A stretch of 8,867 nt of DNA from an uncultured Clostridia bacterium (GCA_946410505.1 CAMKAP010000073.1:1-8867), one strand, 5' to 3'. Shown: positions 1 through 6,506, numbered from the stretch's first letter. The notes: generated from the sequence alone by a model not told the origin. Translations and numbers: made by a program.

Positions 1-1513
1 GGGCAATGAAGCTGAGCGCGTCCACCTGGTCGCCGTTCAAGAGCATGTCCACCTTCACAAGATCGCTCACCTTGTACTCGGAGAGCTCATAGTCCAGCGA
101 GGCGTAGCCCCTGGTGCGGGCCTTGAGGGTGTCGAAGAAATCATAGATGATCTCGTTGAGCGGCATCTCATAGTGCATTTCCACCAGGCGCTGGTCCAGA
201 TACTGCATGTTCTTGTACTCGCCGCGCCGGTCCTGGCAGAGGGGCATGATGTTGCCCACGAACTCGTTGGGCGTGATGATGGAGACCTTCACATAGGGCT
301 CATAGGCCTCCGCGATGGAGGGCACCTCGGGATAGTTGTGGGGATTGTCCACCATGACGATGCTGCCGTCGGTCTTGACGACCTTATAGATGACGGAGGG
401 CAGCGTGGTCACCAGCTCCAGGTCGAACTCCCGCTCCAGCCGCTCCTGGATGATCTCCATATGAAGCATTCCCAGAAAGCCGCAGCGGAAGCCGAAGCCC
501 AGAGCCACCGAGCTCTCCGGCTCATAGCTCAGGGAGGCGTCGTTCAGCTTGAGCTTTTCCAGCGCGTCCCGCAGGTCCGGGTATTTGGAGCCGTCCTCGG
601 TGTAGATGCCGCAGAAGACCATGGGCCGCGCGGGCCGGTAGCCGGGCAGGGCCTCGGCCGTGGGGCGGTTTGCCTCGGTGACGGTATCGCCCACCTGGGT
701 GTCGGCCACATTCTTGATGGAGGCCGTGAAATAGCCCACATCGCCCGCGGCCAGCTCCTCGCAGGGCTCCAGGCCGATGGGCCGCATGTGCCCCACCTCC
801 AGCACGCTGTATCTGGCGCCGGTGGACATGAGCAGCACCTCGCTGCCCTTGCGGATGCGCCCGTCGATGAGGCGCATGAAGACGATGACGCCCCGGTAGT
901 TGTCGTACTGGCTGTCGAAGATCAGGGCCTTGAGCGGCGCGTCCGGGTCGCCGGACGGCGCGGGGACATTTGCTACGATGTCGTCCAGCACGGCGTCAAT
1001 GTTGATGCCCGCCTTGGCGGAAATCTCCGGCGCGTCCTGGGCCGGGATGCCGATGATCTCCTCAATCTCATCCTTGACCCGCTGCGGCTCCGCCGCCGGG
1101 AGGTCGATCTTGTTGACAACGGGTAATATCTCCAGATTGTTGTCCAGCGCCAGATAGGTGTTGGACAGGGTCTGGGCCTCCACGCCCTGGCTGGCGTCCA
1201 CCACCAGCACCGCGCCCTCGCAGGCGGCCAGCGAGCGGCTGACCTCATAGTTGAAGTCCACATGGCCCGGCGTGTCGATCAGGTTCAGGGTATAGCGCTC
1301 CCCGTCGGCGGCCTGATAGCTCAGGCCCACGGCGCGGGCCTTGATGGTGATGCCGCGCTCCTTTTCCAGATCCATGTTGTCCAGGATCTGATCCTCCATG
1401 ATGCGGCTTTCCACCGCGCCGCATTTCTCGATCAGGCGGTCGGAGAGGGTGGATTTGCCGTGGTCGATGTGGGCAATGATGGAGAAATTCCGGATGTGCT
1501 TCTGATCGATCAT
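1..1513 (-). CDS. lepA: Elongation factor 4 (LepA) GTPase, 3' end cut by window
   Basis: This is the ribosome-associated translational GTPase LepA/EF4, known from the family to act on stalled or mis-translocated ribosomes and in ribosome assembly. Reading leftward from ATG at 1513 gives 504 uninterrupted codons. The P-loop is AHIDHGKST (residues 14-22), the switch region follows with GITIKA (about 54-59), G3 is DTPGHVDF (80-87) and G4 is NKID (134-137). The EF-G-like domains II and III follow, with the LepA-typical segment [14 protein letters not shown], then domain V. The family is about 600 residues, so roughly the last 100 (the LepA-specific C-terminal domain) lie beyond the left edge. The start overlaps the stop of the upstream XRE gene in an ATGA, so translation is probably coupled and transcription comes from the promoter at 1866-1894. 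I see no frameshift. Identity is very secure. Confidence 0.97.
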   Translation of the reverse strand, partial: MIDQKHIRNFSIIAHIDHGKSTLSDRLIEKCGAVESRIMEDQILDNMDLEKERGITIKARAVGLSYQAADGERYTLNLIDTPGHVDFNYEVSRSLAACEGAVLVVDASQGVEAQTLSNTYLALDNNLEILPVVNKIDLPAAEPQRVKDEIEEIIGIPAQDAPEISAKAGINIDAVLDDIVANVPAPSGDPDAPLKALIFDSQYDNYRGVIVFMRLIDGRIRKGSEVLLMSTGARYSVLEVGHMRPIGLEPCEELAAGDVGYFTASIKNVADTQVGDTVTEANRPTAEALPGYRPARPMVFCGIYTEDGSKYPDLRDALEKLKLNDASLSYEPESSVALGFGFRCGFLGMLHMEIIQERLEREFDLELVTTLPSVIYKVVKTDGSIVMVDNPHNYPEVPSIAEAYEPYVKVSIITPNEFVGNIMPLCQDRRGEYKNMQYLDQRLVEMHYEMPLNEIIYDFFDTLKARTRGYASLDYELSEYKVSDLVKVDMLLNGDQVDALSFIA

Positions 1514-1824
1514 TTCTTCTCCCCCTCGATGGCGTTGAGGACCTGCTCCGCCCGGTCCAGCGTCCCCCGCAGATTGGCCAGGAAGGCCCGGGACTGGCGC
1601 AGGCTCACGTCCCCCGGATGGGAGGCGCGGCCCAGCAGATAGTCCGCCGTCACGCCGTAATAGTCGCAGACCCGGCACACAAAGTTCAGGCCCGGTTCTC
1701 TCGTTCCCTTTTCGTAATGGCTCAGCAGGGGCTGGCTGATCCCCAGATCTGCCGCCACTGTCCGCTGGCTCAGATTCCGGCCCTGACGCAGGGCCAGCAG
1801 CGTTTCCGCAAAGCTTCTGTCCAT
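1510..1824 (-). CDS. XRE-family helix-turn-helix transcriptional regulator
   Basis: A 104-residue small DNA-binding protein of the XRE/Cro-CI type. The HTH_3 domain spans about residues 5-64. The turn and recognition helix are in [23 protein letters not shown] (positions 18-40), followed by the family-typical 'REP' at 42-44 and the [14 protein letters not shown] ending (53-66). Residues 67-104 form a charged, probably helical tail of unknown role. I place the start at ATG 1824 because the homologous domain begins there. The alternative TTG at 1848 adds eight residues and has no ribosome site before it, while a purine-rich AAGAGCG lies 12-15 bases before 1824. The gene is first in a two-gene unit with lepA, the stop and start overlapping by 4 bases. 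The target is unknown; autoregulation through the adjacent promoter would be usual for this family. Confidence 0.9.
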   Translation of the reverse strand: MDRSFAETLLALRQGRNLSQRTVAADLGISQPLLSHYEKGTREPGLNFVCRVCDYYGVTADYLLGRASHPGDVSLRQSRAFLANLRGTLDRAEQVLNAIEGEKK

Positions 1825-1865
1825 TTCGCTGTTCGCTCTTTCTCTCAAAATTGATAACAGGCTGT

Positions 1866-1894
1866 ATTATATCGGGCTTTCTTCACTTTGTAAA
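1866..1894 (-). promoter_or_regulatory. Sigma-70/A promoter for XRE-lepA
   Basis: Reading leftward, the -35 box TTTACA (1889-1894) is followed by an exact 17-base spacer and a perfect -10 box TATAAT (1866-1871). The predicted start is near 1859, giving a leader of about 35 bases before the XRE start codon. This is the best consensus promoter in the window. Confidence 0.85.
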
Positions 1895-1913
1895 CAAAAA
1901 CTTGCGCTTCTTC

Positions 1914-1947
1914 TTGAAAAAAAAACCGAGTAGTGTTAGAGTATAAC
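1914..1947 (+). promoter_or_regulatory. Candidate promoter for pta
   Basis: TTGAAA (1914-1919) is a good -35 box. With a 17-base spacer the -10 would be TAGAGT (1937-1942). A better-looking TATAAC (1942-1947) sits too far away (22 bases) to pair with it, but has an A-rich stretch at its own -35 position. Either could serve. The -35 boxes of this promoter and of the divergent XRE-lepA promoter are only about 20 bases apart, so one regulator could affect both. Confidence 0.45.
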
Positions 1948-1990
1948 TGTTGAGCACAACATCTATGAATGTTCCTACAAAAAGAATGAT

Positions 1991-1996
1991 GGAGGG
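1991..1996 (+). promoter_or_regulatory. Ribosome binding site of pta
   Basis: GGAGGG lies 9-10 bases before the ATG at 2006 and supports that start. No other in-frame start with a ribosome site is seen nearby. Confidence 0.8.
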
Positions 1997-2005
1997 TTTC
2001 TGAAA

Positions 2006-3007
2006 ATGTTTGAAAATCTGATCGAGATTCTGAGAGCCAATCCCCGCAAGATCGTCTTTACCGAAGGCCCGGACGCCCGTATCCTCTCCGCCGCTTCCCG
2101 TCTGAAGAAGGAAGGCTTCCTGACCCCCATTCTGGTGGGCAATGTGGACGAGGTCAAGGCCGCCGCTGCCAAGGGTGGATTTGACATCGAGGGGCTGGAG
2201 ATCCTCGATCCCCTGACCTATGATAAGATGGATGAGATGGTGGAGACCATGGTCGCCCTGCGCAAGGGCAAGATGAGCGCAGAAGACTGCGCCGCCGCGC
2301 TCAAGAAGGGCAATTACTTCGGCACCATGCTGGTCAAGATGGGCGTGGCCGACGCGCTGCTGGGCGGCGCCACTTACTCCACCGCCGACACCGTGCGTCC
2401 CGCGCTGCAGCTGGTGAAGACCAAGAAGGGTGCAAACCTCGTATCCTCCTGCTTTATTCTGGTCAAGGAAGGCGCCGACATGCTCTGCATGGGCGACTGC
2501 GCCATCAATATCGACTACCAGGACACCCTGGACAAGGAAGGCAACGTGGTCATCTCCGCCGCTCAGAAGCTGGCCGAGGTCGCCATCGGCACCGCCCACA
2601 CCGCCAAGGTCTTCGGCATGGACCCGAAGGTCGCCATGCTGAGCTATTCCACCAAGGGCTCCGGCAAGGGTGCCAATGTGGATCTGGTGCGCAATGCCAC
2701 CGCCATCGCCAAGGAAATGGCTCCCGAGCTCGCCATCGACGGCGAGATGCAGTTTGACGCCGCCGTCTCCCCCGTTGTCGGTCAGCTCAAGTTCCCCGGC
2801 AGCCCGGTCGCCGGCTATGCCAACACCTTCATCTTCCCGGAGATCCAGTCCGGCAACATCGGTTACAAGATTGCCCAGCGTCTGGGCGGCTACGCCGCAT
2901 TCGGCCCCATCCTGCAGGGTCTGAACGCCCCCATCAACGACCTGAGCCGCGGCTGCGACGCCGAGGAAGTCTACCAGATGTCCATCATCACCGCCGCCCT
3001 GGCCTGA
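2006..3007 (+). CDS. pta: Phosphate acetyltransferase
   Basis: A 333-residue protein of the short Pta class (EC 2.3.1.8), which interconverts acetyl-CoA plus phosphate with acetyl-phosphate plus CoA in the cytoplasm. It matches the family end to end: KIVFTEGPDARIL (15-27), TADTVRPALQ (126-135), KVAMLSYSTKGSG (208-220), DGEMQFDAA (245-253), NTFIFPEIQSGNIGYK (273-288) and GPILQGLNAPINDLSRG (300-316). S314 and R315 correspond to the catalytic Ser-Arg pair described for the Methanosarcina enzyme, and R131 to a CoA/phosphate-binding arginine. The length is normal for the short form without the DRTGG regulatory domain. The partner gene ackA is not adjacent, at least within the window. It runs divergently from XRE-lepA. 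Codon choice is strongly biased, as expected for a highly expressed fermentation enzyme in which acetate formation yields ATP. Confidence 0.96.
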   Translation: MFENLIEILRANPRKIVFTEGPDARILSAASRLKKEGFLTPILVGNVDEVKAAAAKGGFDIEGLEILDPLTYDKMDEMVETMVALRKGKMSAEDCAAALKKGNYFGTMLVKMGVADALLGGATYSTADTVRPALQLVKTKKGANLVSSCFILVKEGADMLCMGDCAINIDYQDTLDKEGNVVISAAQKLAEVAIGTAHTAKVFGMDPKVAMLSYSTKGSGKGANVDLVRNATAIAKEMAPELAIDGEMQFDAAVSPVVGQLKFPGSPVAGYANTFIFPEIQSGNIGYKIAQRLGGYAAFGPILQGLNAPINDLSRGCDAEEVYQMSIITAALA

Positions 3008-3011
3008 CGTC

Positions 3012-3090
3012 GGAAGAAGTCAGCTCCATTCCGCTTCCCCGGCTTCCGTAAAGAGCCGGGGAAGCTTCCTATCTGCTGACTCCTTCTTCC
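3012..3090 (+). terminator. Composite nested hairpin after pta
   Basis: Five bases after the pta stop begins a large nested stem-loop. The outer arms are 3012-3024 and 3075-3090 (13 pairs with a 3-base bulge on the 3' side). The inner arms are GCTTCCCCGGCT (3033-3044) and AGCCGGGGAAGC (3054-3065), a perfect 12-pair GC-rich stem with a 9-base loop. No clean T-tract follows, so it may be a 3'-end stabiliser or processing structure more than a classical terminator. Confidence 0.6.
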
Positions 3091-3094
3091 TTCC

Positions 3095-3127
3095 AAAATC
3101 AAGCCCATTGCGCCGGGCCTTGATTTT
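3095..3127 (+). terminator. Terminator-like hairpin between pta and tadA
   Basis: AAAATCAAG (3095-3103) pairs with CTTGATTTT (3119-3127), extended by CCC/GGG with one bulged C, and ends in TTTT. It has the A-stem-T form of a bidirectional or weak terminator. It lies only 9 bases before the ribosome site of tadA. Because no separate tadA promoter is visible, tadA is probably expressed by read-through of this hairpin. Confidence 0.55.
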
Positions 3128-3148
3128 GCATTCTTCGGAGGAATGTGC

Positions 3149-3595
3149 ATGGATCACGAATTGTATATGCGCGAGGCACTTACGCTTGCGCGGGAAGCTG
3201 CCGATGCGGGCGAAGTGCCGGTGGGCTGCGTGATCATCGGCCCGGACGGGCAGGTCCTCGGCAGGGGCCGCAACCGCCGGCGGGAGAGCCGCGACGCCAC
3301 CGCCCACGCCGAGATCGAGGCGATCCGGCAGGCATGCCGCGCCAGGGGCGACTGGCGGCTGGAGGACTGTACCCTTGCGGTAACCCTGGAGCCTTGCCCC
3401 ATGTGCGCCGGCGCCATCCTCATGAGCCGCATCCCCACAGTGGTCTATGGCGCGCGGGAGCCAGCCTCCGGCTCCTGCGGCAGCGTGATCGACCTCTTCA
3501 TGGAGCGCTACGGCCACCGGCCCGCAGTTTACGCGGAGGTCCTCGGCGAGGACTGCGCCGCACTCCTGCGCAGTTTTTTTCGCAGCAAGCGCTGA
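3149..3595 (+). CDS. tadA: tRNA-specific adenosine deaminase (A34 to inosine)
   Basis: A 148-residue TadA-type deaminase (EC 3.5.4.33) that converts A34 in the anticodon of tRNA-Arg(ACG) to inosine. The zinc and catalytic residues are all present: H53 and E55 in TAHAEIEA and C83/C86 in the PCPMCAGA motif. The N-terminal EVPVGCVI stretch (22-29) is also typical, and length is normal. I choose ATG at 3149 over the ATG at 3143 because GGAGG (3137-3141) is 7 bases from the former and 1 base from the latter. It lies downstream of pta, with hairpins between, and no promoter of its own is seen. An unusual point is a GC stem followed by T7 within the last codons (3552-3580), upstream of the stop. A cytidine or guanine deaminase is a less likely alternative, given the motifs. 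Confidence 0.95.
   Translation: MDHELYMREALTLAREAADAGEVPVGCVIIGPDGQVLGRGRNRRRESRDATAHAEIEAIRQACRARGDWRLEDCTLAVTLEPCPMCAGAILMSRIPTVVYGAREPASGSCGSVIDLFMERYGHRPAVYAEVLGEDCAALLRSFFRSKR
3552..3580 (+). terminator. Intrinsic-terminator-like hairpin inside the tadA 3' end
   Basis: ACTGCGC (3552-3558) pairs perfectly with GCGCAGT (3568-3574) across a 9-base loop, followed directly by T7 (3574-3580). It is a good intrinsic-terminator shape but ends 12 bases before the tadA stop codon. Translating ribosomes would normally keep it unfolded. Confidence 0.55.
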
Positions 3596-3611
3596 AAGGT
3601 GAAAAAACTGC

Positions 3612-3640
3612 TTTCCATTGCGGCCAGAGCATGGTAGAAT
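3612..3640 (+). promoter_or_regulatory. Extended -10 promoter for the small peptide gene
   Basis: TAGAAT (3635-3640) preceded by TGG forms an extended -10 element. A partial -35, TTTCCA (3612-3617), lies at the ideal 17-base spacing. It begins 17 bases after the tadA stop and suggests the downstream small gene is transcribed on its own. Confidence 0.6.
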
Positions 3641-3691
3641 ATCGTATCAAAAAACAGCAGCTCCCAAACCCGATCTGAAAGGAGAATCCAT

Positions 3692-3880
3692 ATGGCTGAC
3701 GAAAAAAAAGCTGTTGAACTGACGGATGAGCAGGCAGAGAACGCGGGCGGCGGTCTCGGTCTATTCGGTGTGAAATTCGATCCCGACTATTGCCCGAAGA
3801 GTCCGGATCACAAGCACACCTACCGCACGGTCGTAGGCGTAAAATCCTGCCTCTTCTGCGGCAGGCGTCCTACAAAATAA
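3692..3880 (+). CDS. Small double-glycine-leader-like peptide with Cys/His-rich core
   Basis: A 62-residue protein, not recognised as a named family. AAAGGAG (3678-3684) lies 7 bases before the ATG, and there is an upstream extended -10 promoter, so I regard it as a real gene. Residues 1-21 are acidic and end in LTDEQAENAGGG (10-21). This aligns with the double-glycine leader pattern LSxEELxxIxGG of peptides exported by C39-peptidase ABC transporters: L10 at -12, E13 at -9, A15 at -7, A18 at -4 and GG at -2/-1. The presumed core (22-62) has C34, H40, H42 and a CLFC pair (C53, C56), and a basic end RRPTK. It could be a RiPP or bacteriocin-like precursor, a secreted signal, or a small intracellular zinc-binding protein. 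No maturation enzyme, immunity gene or transporter is in the window, so function stays open. Confidence 0.75.
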   Translation: MADEKKAVELTDEQAENAGGGLGLFGVKFDPDYCPKSPDHKHTYRTVVGVKSCLFCGRRPTK

Positions 3881-3883
3881 GCA

Positions 3884-3917
3884 ATGACAGGCAGGAGCTT
3901 CTGCTCCTGCCTGTCAT
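3884..3917. repeat. Palindrome copy 1 (15-pair hairpin without T-tract)
   Basis: ATGACAGGCAGGAGC (3884-3898) and its exact reverse complement (3903-3917) surround a TTCT loop. It begins 3 bases after the stop of the peptide gene. It is followed by CGTGT, so it lacks the T-tract of a normal terminator. The same arms recur at 4076-4107. Confidence 0.85.
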
Positions 3918-3947
3918 CGTGTCGACACTTTGTCAACACGATGACAG
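3911..3947 (+). promoter_or_regulatory. Overlapping second hairpin, alternative to palindrome copy 1
   Basis: CTGTCATCGTGTCGACA (3911-3927) pairs with TGTCAACACGATGACAG (3931-3947) around a CTT loop, 16 of 17 pairs with one C/A mismatch. It uses bases 3911-3917, which are also the end of palindrome copy 1, so the two stems cannot both form fully. This has the geometry of an RNA switch or attenuator, but no ligand or function is known. Confidence 0.5.
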
Positions 3948-4075
3948 CGGCCGATTTTAAAACCTTGAATCGGTCTAAAAATCGGCTGAGATTGTACGTG
4001 AAGGAGGACTTCCGGTCCCCCTTCACAATCCCCCTTGCAAGTCCGGGCCGGCCCAAACAGGGCTTGTCTACAGTC
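3918..4075 (+). ncRNA. Candidate structured RNA segment between the two palindromes
   Basis: These 158 bases hold no credible gene but several further stems. CCGATT (3951-3956) can pair with AATCGG (3968-3973), or CCGATTTT (3951-3958) with AAAATCGG (3978-3985). GTGAAGGAGGA (3998-4008) pairs with TCCCCCTTCAC (4016-4026) with one mismatch, extended by GATT/AATC (3990-3993 with 4027-4030). GCCC (4051-4054) pairs with GGGC (4060-4063). With the bracketing palindromes it could be the structured 3' UTR of the peptide gene or a separate small RNA. The AAGGAGGA in the third stem looks like a ribosome site but no gene follows. No known RNA family is recognised. Confidence 0.35.
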
Positions 4076-4114
4076 TGACAGGCAGGAGCTGCTGCTCCTG
4101 CCTGTCATTTTTTT
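4076..4114 (+). terminator. Intrinsic terminator (palindrome copy 2 with T7)
   Basis: TGACAGGCAGGAGC (4076-4089) and its exact reverse complement (4094-4107) enclose a TGCT loop, followed directly by seven T (4108-4114). This is the strongest intrinsic terminator in the window and should end rightward transcripts from the peptide gene. It may also hinder leftward transcripts coming out of the GH42 gene, although on that strand no T-tract follows. Confidence 0.88.
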
Positions 4115-4120
4115 GCGTTC

Positions 4121-4152
4121 TCCGGCTGTGAATTTATAAGTCTGAAGCCGGA
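4121..4152 (-). terminator. Weak hairpin after the GH42 gene
   Basis: TCCGGCT (4121-4127) and AGCCGGA (4146-4152) form a 7-pair stem with an 18-base AT-rich loop, 26 bases after the GH42 stop. On the leftward strand no T-tract follows, so as a terminator it is weak; the A-rich run near 4108-4114 and the next palindrome may help. Confidence 0.3.
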
Positions 4153-4177
4153 AGCATCCGCCTCGATCCCGCCGCTT

Positions 4178-6253
4178 TCACCGGCAAAGCTCCAGGACGA
4201 GAACGCCGAAGGGCGGCATGCTGATTTTTCCGGAAATGGGTTTTTCTTCCAGCATATCGTGCATTTCCCGGTGCAGCATGACCTCCTGCGCTTGCGGCAG
4301 ATAGTTGAGCAGCACGAGGAAGCGCCGCCCGTCCTTCTGCCGCTCCGCGATCTCCACCGCCTCCGGCGCATCCAGCAGCTCGTCAAAGCGCCCGGTCAAC
4401 CCGGTGTATGCGAAAAGCTTTTTGAGAATGGGGCGCGAGAACGTGCTGCCCCAATGGAGGCAGCGCCCGGTGCCGAAGGAATGCTCGATGAGCGCCGGTG
4501 CCCCAGCAAACCAGGCGCTGTCGAAGCGGGCCAGCACGGCGGCTTCCCCCTCCGCCTCCAGCTGATCCTGGAACACGGGGGCCTCGAAGCGCTCGCCGTT
4601 CCAATCCACCGTGACAGTCGGCTCCGCCGGATGCTGGAAGCCGGATTCGCTTACCGTGCTGCCGGTAAGGTCACGGAGCAGCCCCGGCGGCGGCAGCATG
4701 ACAGCCTGGCCGTTTTCCTGCTTGTAGCCCGTGCGGCAGCCCAGGATCAACGTGCCGCCTCGCTGTACATAAGCCTTGAGGAGCGCCGCCCTTGCCTCGG
4801 TCATGATGGCGGGATGGGCGTAGATCAGCACCGGGTAGCGGCAGAGATCCTCCAGCGACGAACCGTCGTCCAGATGGAGATAGTCGCAGGGAACATGGCT
4901 CAGCTGCGCCTGCTGATAGATGGCGGCCTCATCCGGGAAGCTCAGTCGGCCGTGCCATGTGTCGATCTCAGCGTCACAGGCGTTGTCGTAGTCCTTGACA
5001 ATGGCCAGCGGGGCAACATAGTCCGATCCGCAGAGGGGCGCCAGCTTTTTCAGATCCGACGCAAAGTCCGCGACCTCGCACAGACGGCGGTTGTCCCGGT
5101 TGTCATAGTCGAGGATGCCGTGCCAGTACATTTCCGTGCCGAAGGTGCAGCTGCGCCAACGAAAGAAGGAGACGAAGTCCGCACCATGAGCTACGCTCTG
5201 CATGGCCCAGAGCCGGATCTGACCCGGGCGCGGATGAGGCCCCTCCATACGGGAAACCCAGCTGCCCGCGCCGGACTGCTGCTCCAGAATCCCAAAATGC
5301 GGGCAGATGCCGCGCACCTCGCTGAGAGATTTGCCGCTGAGGCGGTCGTTCAGGTCGCCATCCAGCCCATATCCGGTTTTTGCCAGCAGCTCGCCGCGGT
5401 CGAGGCCGAAGGCAAAGTTGGGATAGGAGTCATAGCCGAAAATATCCAGGCTCTCCTCGTGCATTTTCGGATTGTCCACATGGCCGAAGAGCGCGTTGGT
5501 GGTGATGAAATCCCCGGGCTTTTTATACCGGTGCAGGATATCCGACTGCAGCTTACAGAAGCTGCGGGCGCTCGCGGACACGAAGCGGAGATAGTCCAGC
5601 CGCAGGTGGGGGTTCCAGCCCACATTGAGCACATGGCCGGGCAGGCGAACTTCCTCCCAGTCGGTATAGGTCTGGTTCCAGAAGCGCGTTCCCCAGGCTT
5701 GGTTCAGCGCGTCCAGGCTGCCGTATTTCTCTTTTACAAAGGCCCGAAAGGCTGCCTGATCCGCCTCGGAATGAAAATCGCAGGTCTCACAGTTCATCTC
5801 ATTGTCGATCTGCCAGCCGCAGATGGCGGGATGCTTCCCGTAATGCTCAGCCAGCGCAGTGACGATGATCCTTGTTTTCTCCCGATAGACGGGAGAATTG
5901 TAATTATAGTGCCGCCGGGCGCCGTGTTCGTAGGGAAGGCCGTTGGGGTCTGCGTTCAGGACCTCCGGGTACTTTTTCGTCAGCCACGCGGGCGGTGTGG
6001 CCGTGGGCGTACCGAAGATGACCTTCATGCCCTTCTCTTCGCACAGATCCAGGAAGCGGTCGAAGAAGTCATAACGGAAAACGCCCTCCTCCGGTTCGGT
6101 GAGGTTCCAGGCGAACTCCGCGATGCGCACCACCCGGATCCCCGCGGCGAGCATCCGGTCCAGATCGCTCTCCCACAGGCTCTCGTCCCAGTGCTCGGGA
6201 TAATAGCACACGCCGACGGTGTATTCCGGCCATTGATAATTCTGCTTTTTCAT
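4178..6253 (-). CDS. GH42 beta-galactosidase-type glycoside hydrolase
   Basis: A 691-residue retaining glycosidase of family GH42, which removes terminal beta-galactosyl residues (some members take alpha-L-arabinopyranosides). The (beta/alpha)8 barrel starts with VGVCYYPEHW (13-22), then RIAEFAWNLTEPEEGVF (43-59) and ATPPAWL (85-91). The acid/base is E152 in DNEMN and the nucleophile E324 in GILEQQSG; their 172-residue separation matches characterised GH42 enzymes. A trimerisation-type domain with FRWR (364-367) and a small C-terminal beta domain follow. A CETC pair (C155, C158) recalls part of the zinc cluster of some relatives. Start: ATG 6253 has GGAG (6263-6266 on this strand) 9 bases upstream; an ATG 45 bases earlier has no such site. 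There is no signal peptide, so the enzyme is cytoplasmic and the substrate must be imported. It is transcribed from the promoter at 6513-6541, next to a GH120 gene on the same strand. The exact substrate cannot be read from sequence. Confidence 0.95.
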   Translation of the reverse strand: MKKQNYQWPEYTVGVCYYPEHWDESLWESDLDRMLAAGIRVVRIAEFAWNLTEPEEGVFRYDFFDRFLDLCEEKGMKVIFGTPTATPPAWLTKKYPEVLNADPNGLPYEHGARRHYNYNSPVYREKTRIIVTALAEHYGKHPAICGWQIDNEMNCETCDFHSEADQAAFRAFVKEKYGSLDALNQAWGTRFWNQTYTDWEEVRLPGHVLNVGWNPHLRLDYLRFVSASARSFCKLQSDILHRYKKPGDFITTNALFGHVDNPKMHEESLDIFGYDSYPNFAFGLDRGELLAKTGYGLDGDLNDRLSGKSLSEVRGICPHFGILEQQSGAGSWVSRMEGPHPRPGQIRLWAMQSVAHGADFVSFFRWRSCTFGTEMYWHGILDYDNRDNRRLCEVADFASDLKKLAPLCGSDYVAPLAIVKDYDNACDAEIDTWHGRLSFPDEAAIYQQAQLSHVPCDYLHLDDGSSLEDLCRYPVLIYAHPAIMTEARAALLKAYVQRGGTLILGCRTGYKQENGQAVMLPPPGLLRDLTGSTVSESGFQHPAEPTVTVDWNGERFEAPVFQDQLEAEGEAAVLARFDSAWFAGAPALIEHSFGTGRCLHWGSTFSRPILKKLFAYTGLTGRFDELLDAPEAVEIAERQKDGRRFLVLLNYLPQAQEVMLHREMHDMLEEKPISGKISMPPFGVLVLELCR

Positions 6254-6506
6254 ATTCTTTTTCTCCGATCTGAACACAGGCATCGAAGGCGCAGTCACGC
6301 CGCTCGAACCGGTTTTTTGATAGAGCAGCCGCCGGACAAGCGGATATCCGCGAAGGAGGCGTCATTTCCGCCGGCTTCAGACCCCCAGGCAGCAGCGAAG
6401 ATAGTATTCCGATGATCATAATAATGAGTATATGATGGCGAAAAGCGAAAAATTCTTTCACCACGCAGCTTTGCTGCGCAGCAAAACAGCCTTGCTGTTT
6501 TGCCAT
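6254..6506 (-). promoter_or_regulatory. Long leader of the GH42 gene with a 12-base palindrome
   Basis: About 250 bases lie between the predicted transcription start near 6506 and the GH42 start codon. The stretch holds the palindromic repeat (6421-6503 side), a perfect 12-base palindrome GCGGATATCCGC at 6340-6351, and the GGAG ribosome site at 6263-6266. No catabolite-control (cre) consensus is evident to me. Open frames here have no convincing coding features. Confidence 0.45.

Noticed and set aside
173..1126. A 317-codon open frame on the + strand
   Set aside because: It lies wholly antisense to lepA, and the His/Leu/Val/Asp-rich product is typical of reversed GC-rich codons.
1883..2599. 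Leftward 238-codon frame antisense to pta
   Set aside because: It overlaps the intact pta gene and the divergent promoter region; the translation has no recognisable domain.
3998..4008. AAGGAGGA as a ribosome binding site for a further gene
   Set aside because: No suitable start codon follows at the right distance and the bases are in a stem; no frame of note continues before the terminator at 4076-4114.
3884..4078. 64-codon frames on both strands starting MTGRS within the structured segment
   Set aside because: Both begin in the palindrome arms, which explains why they look alike. They lack ribosome sites.
4105..4386. Possible frameshifted C-terminal extension of GH42 (ending ENAKK)
   Set aside because: GH42 ends at a normal place with the expected C-terminal beta domain; the other frame shows no family similarity.
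4259..6415. A 718-codon open frame on the + strand, antisense to the whole GH42 gene
   Set aside because: It is the mirror of a GC-rich, strongly codon-biased gene. It has no ribosome site and a low-complexity composition, while the opposite strand has complete GH42 motifs.
6069..6506. Leftward frame starting ATG at 6506 (MAKQQGCF...), exactly at the predicted transcription start, running into the GH42 gene
   Set aside because: It would be leaderless, is made largely of the palindromic repeat, and overlaps GH42 out of frame by nearly 190 bases. It is more likely a repeat-derived artefact.
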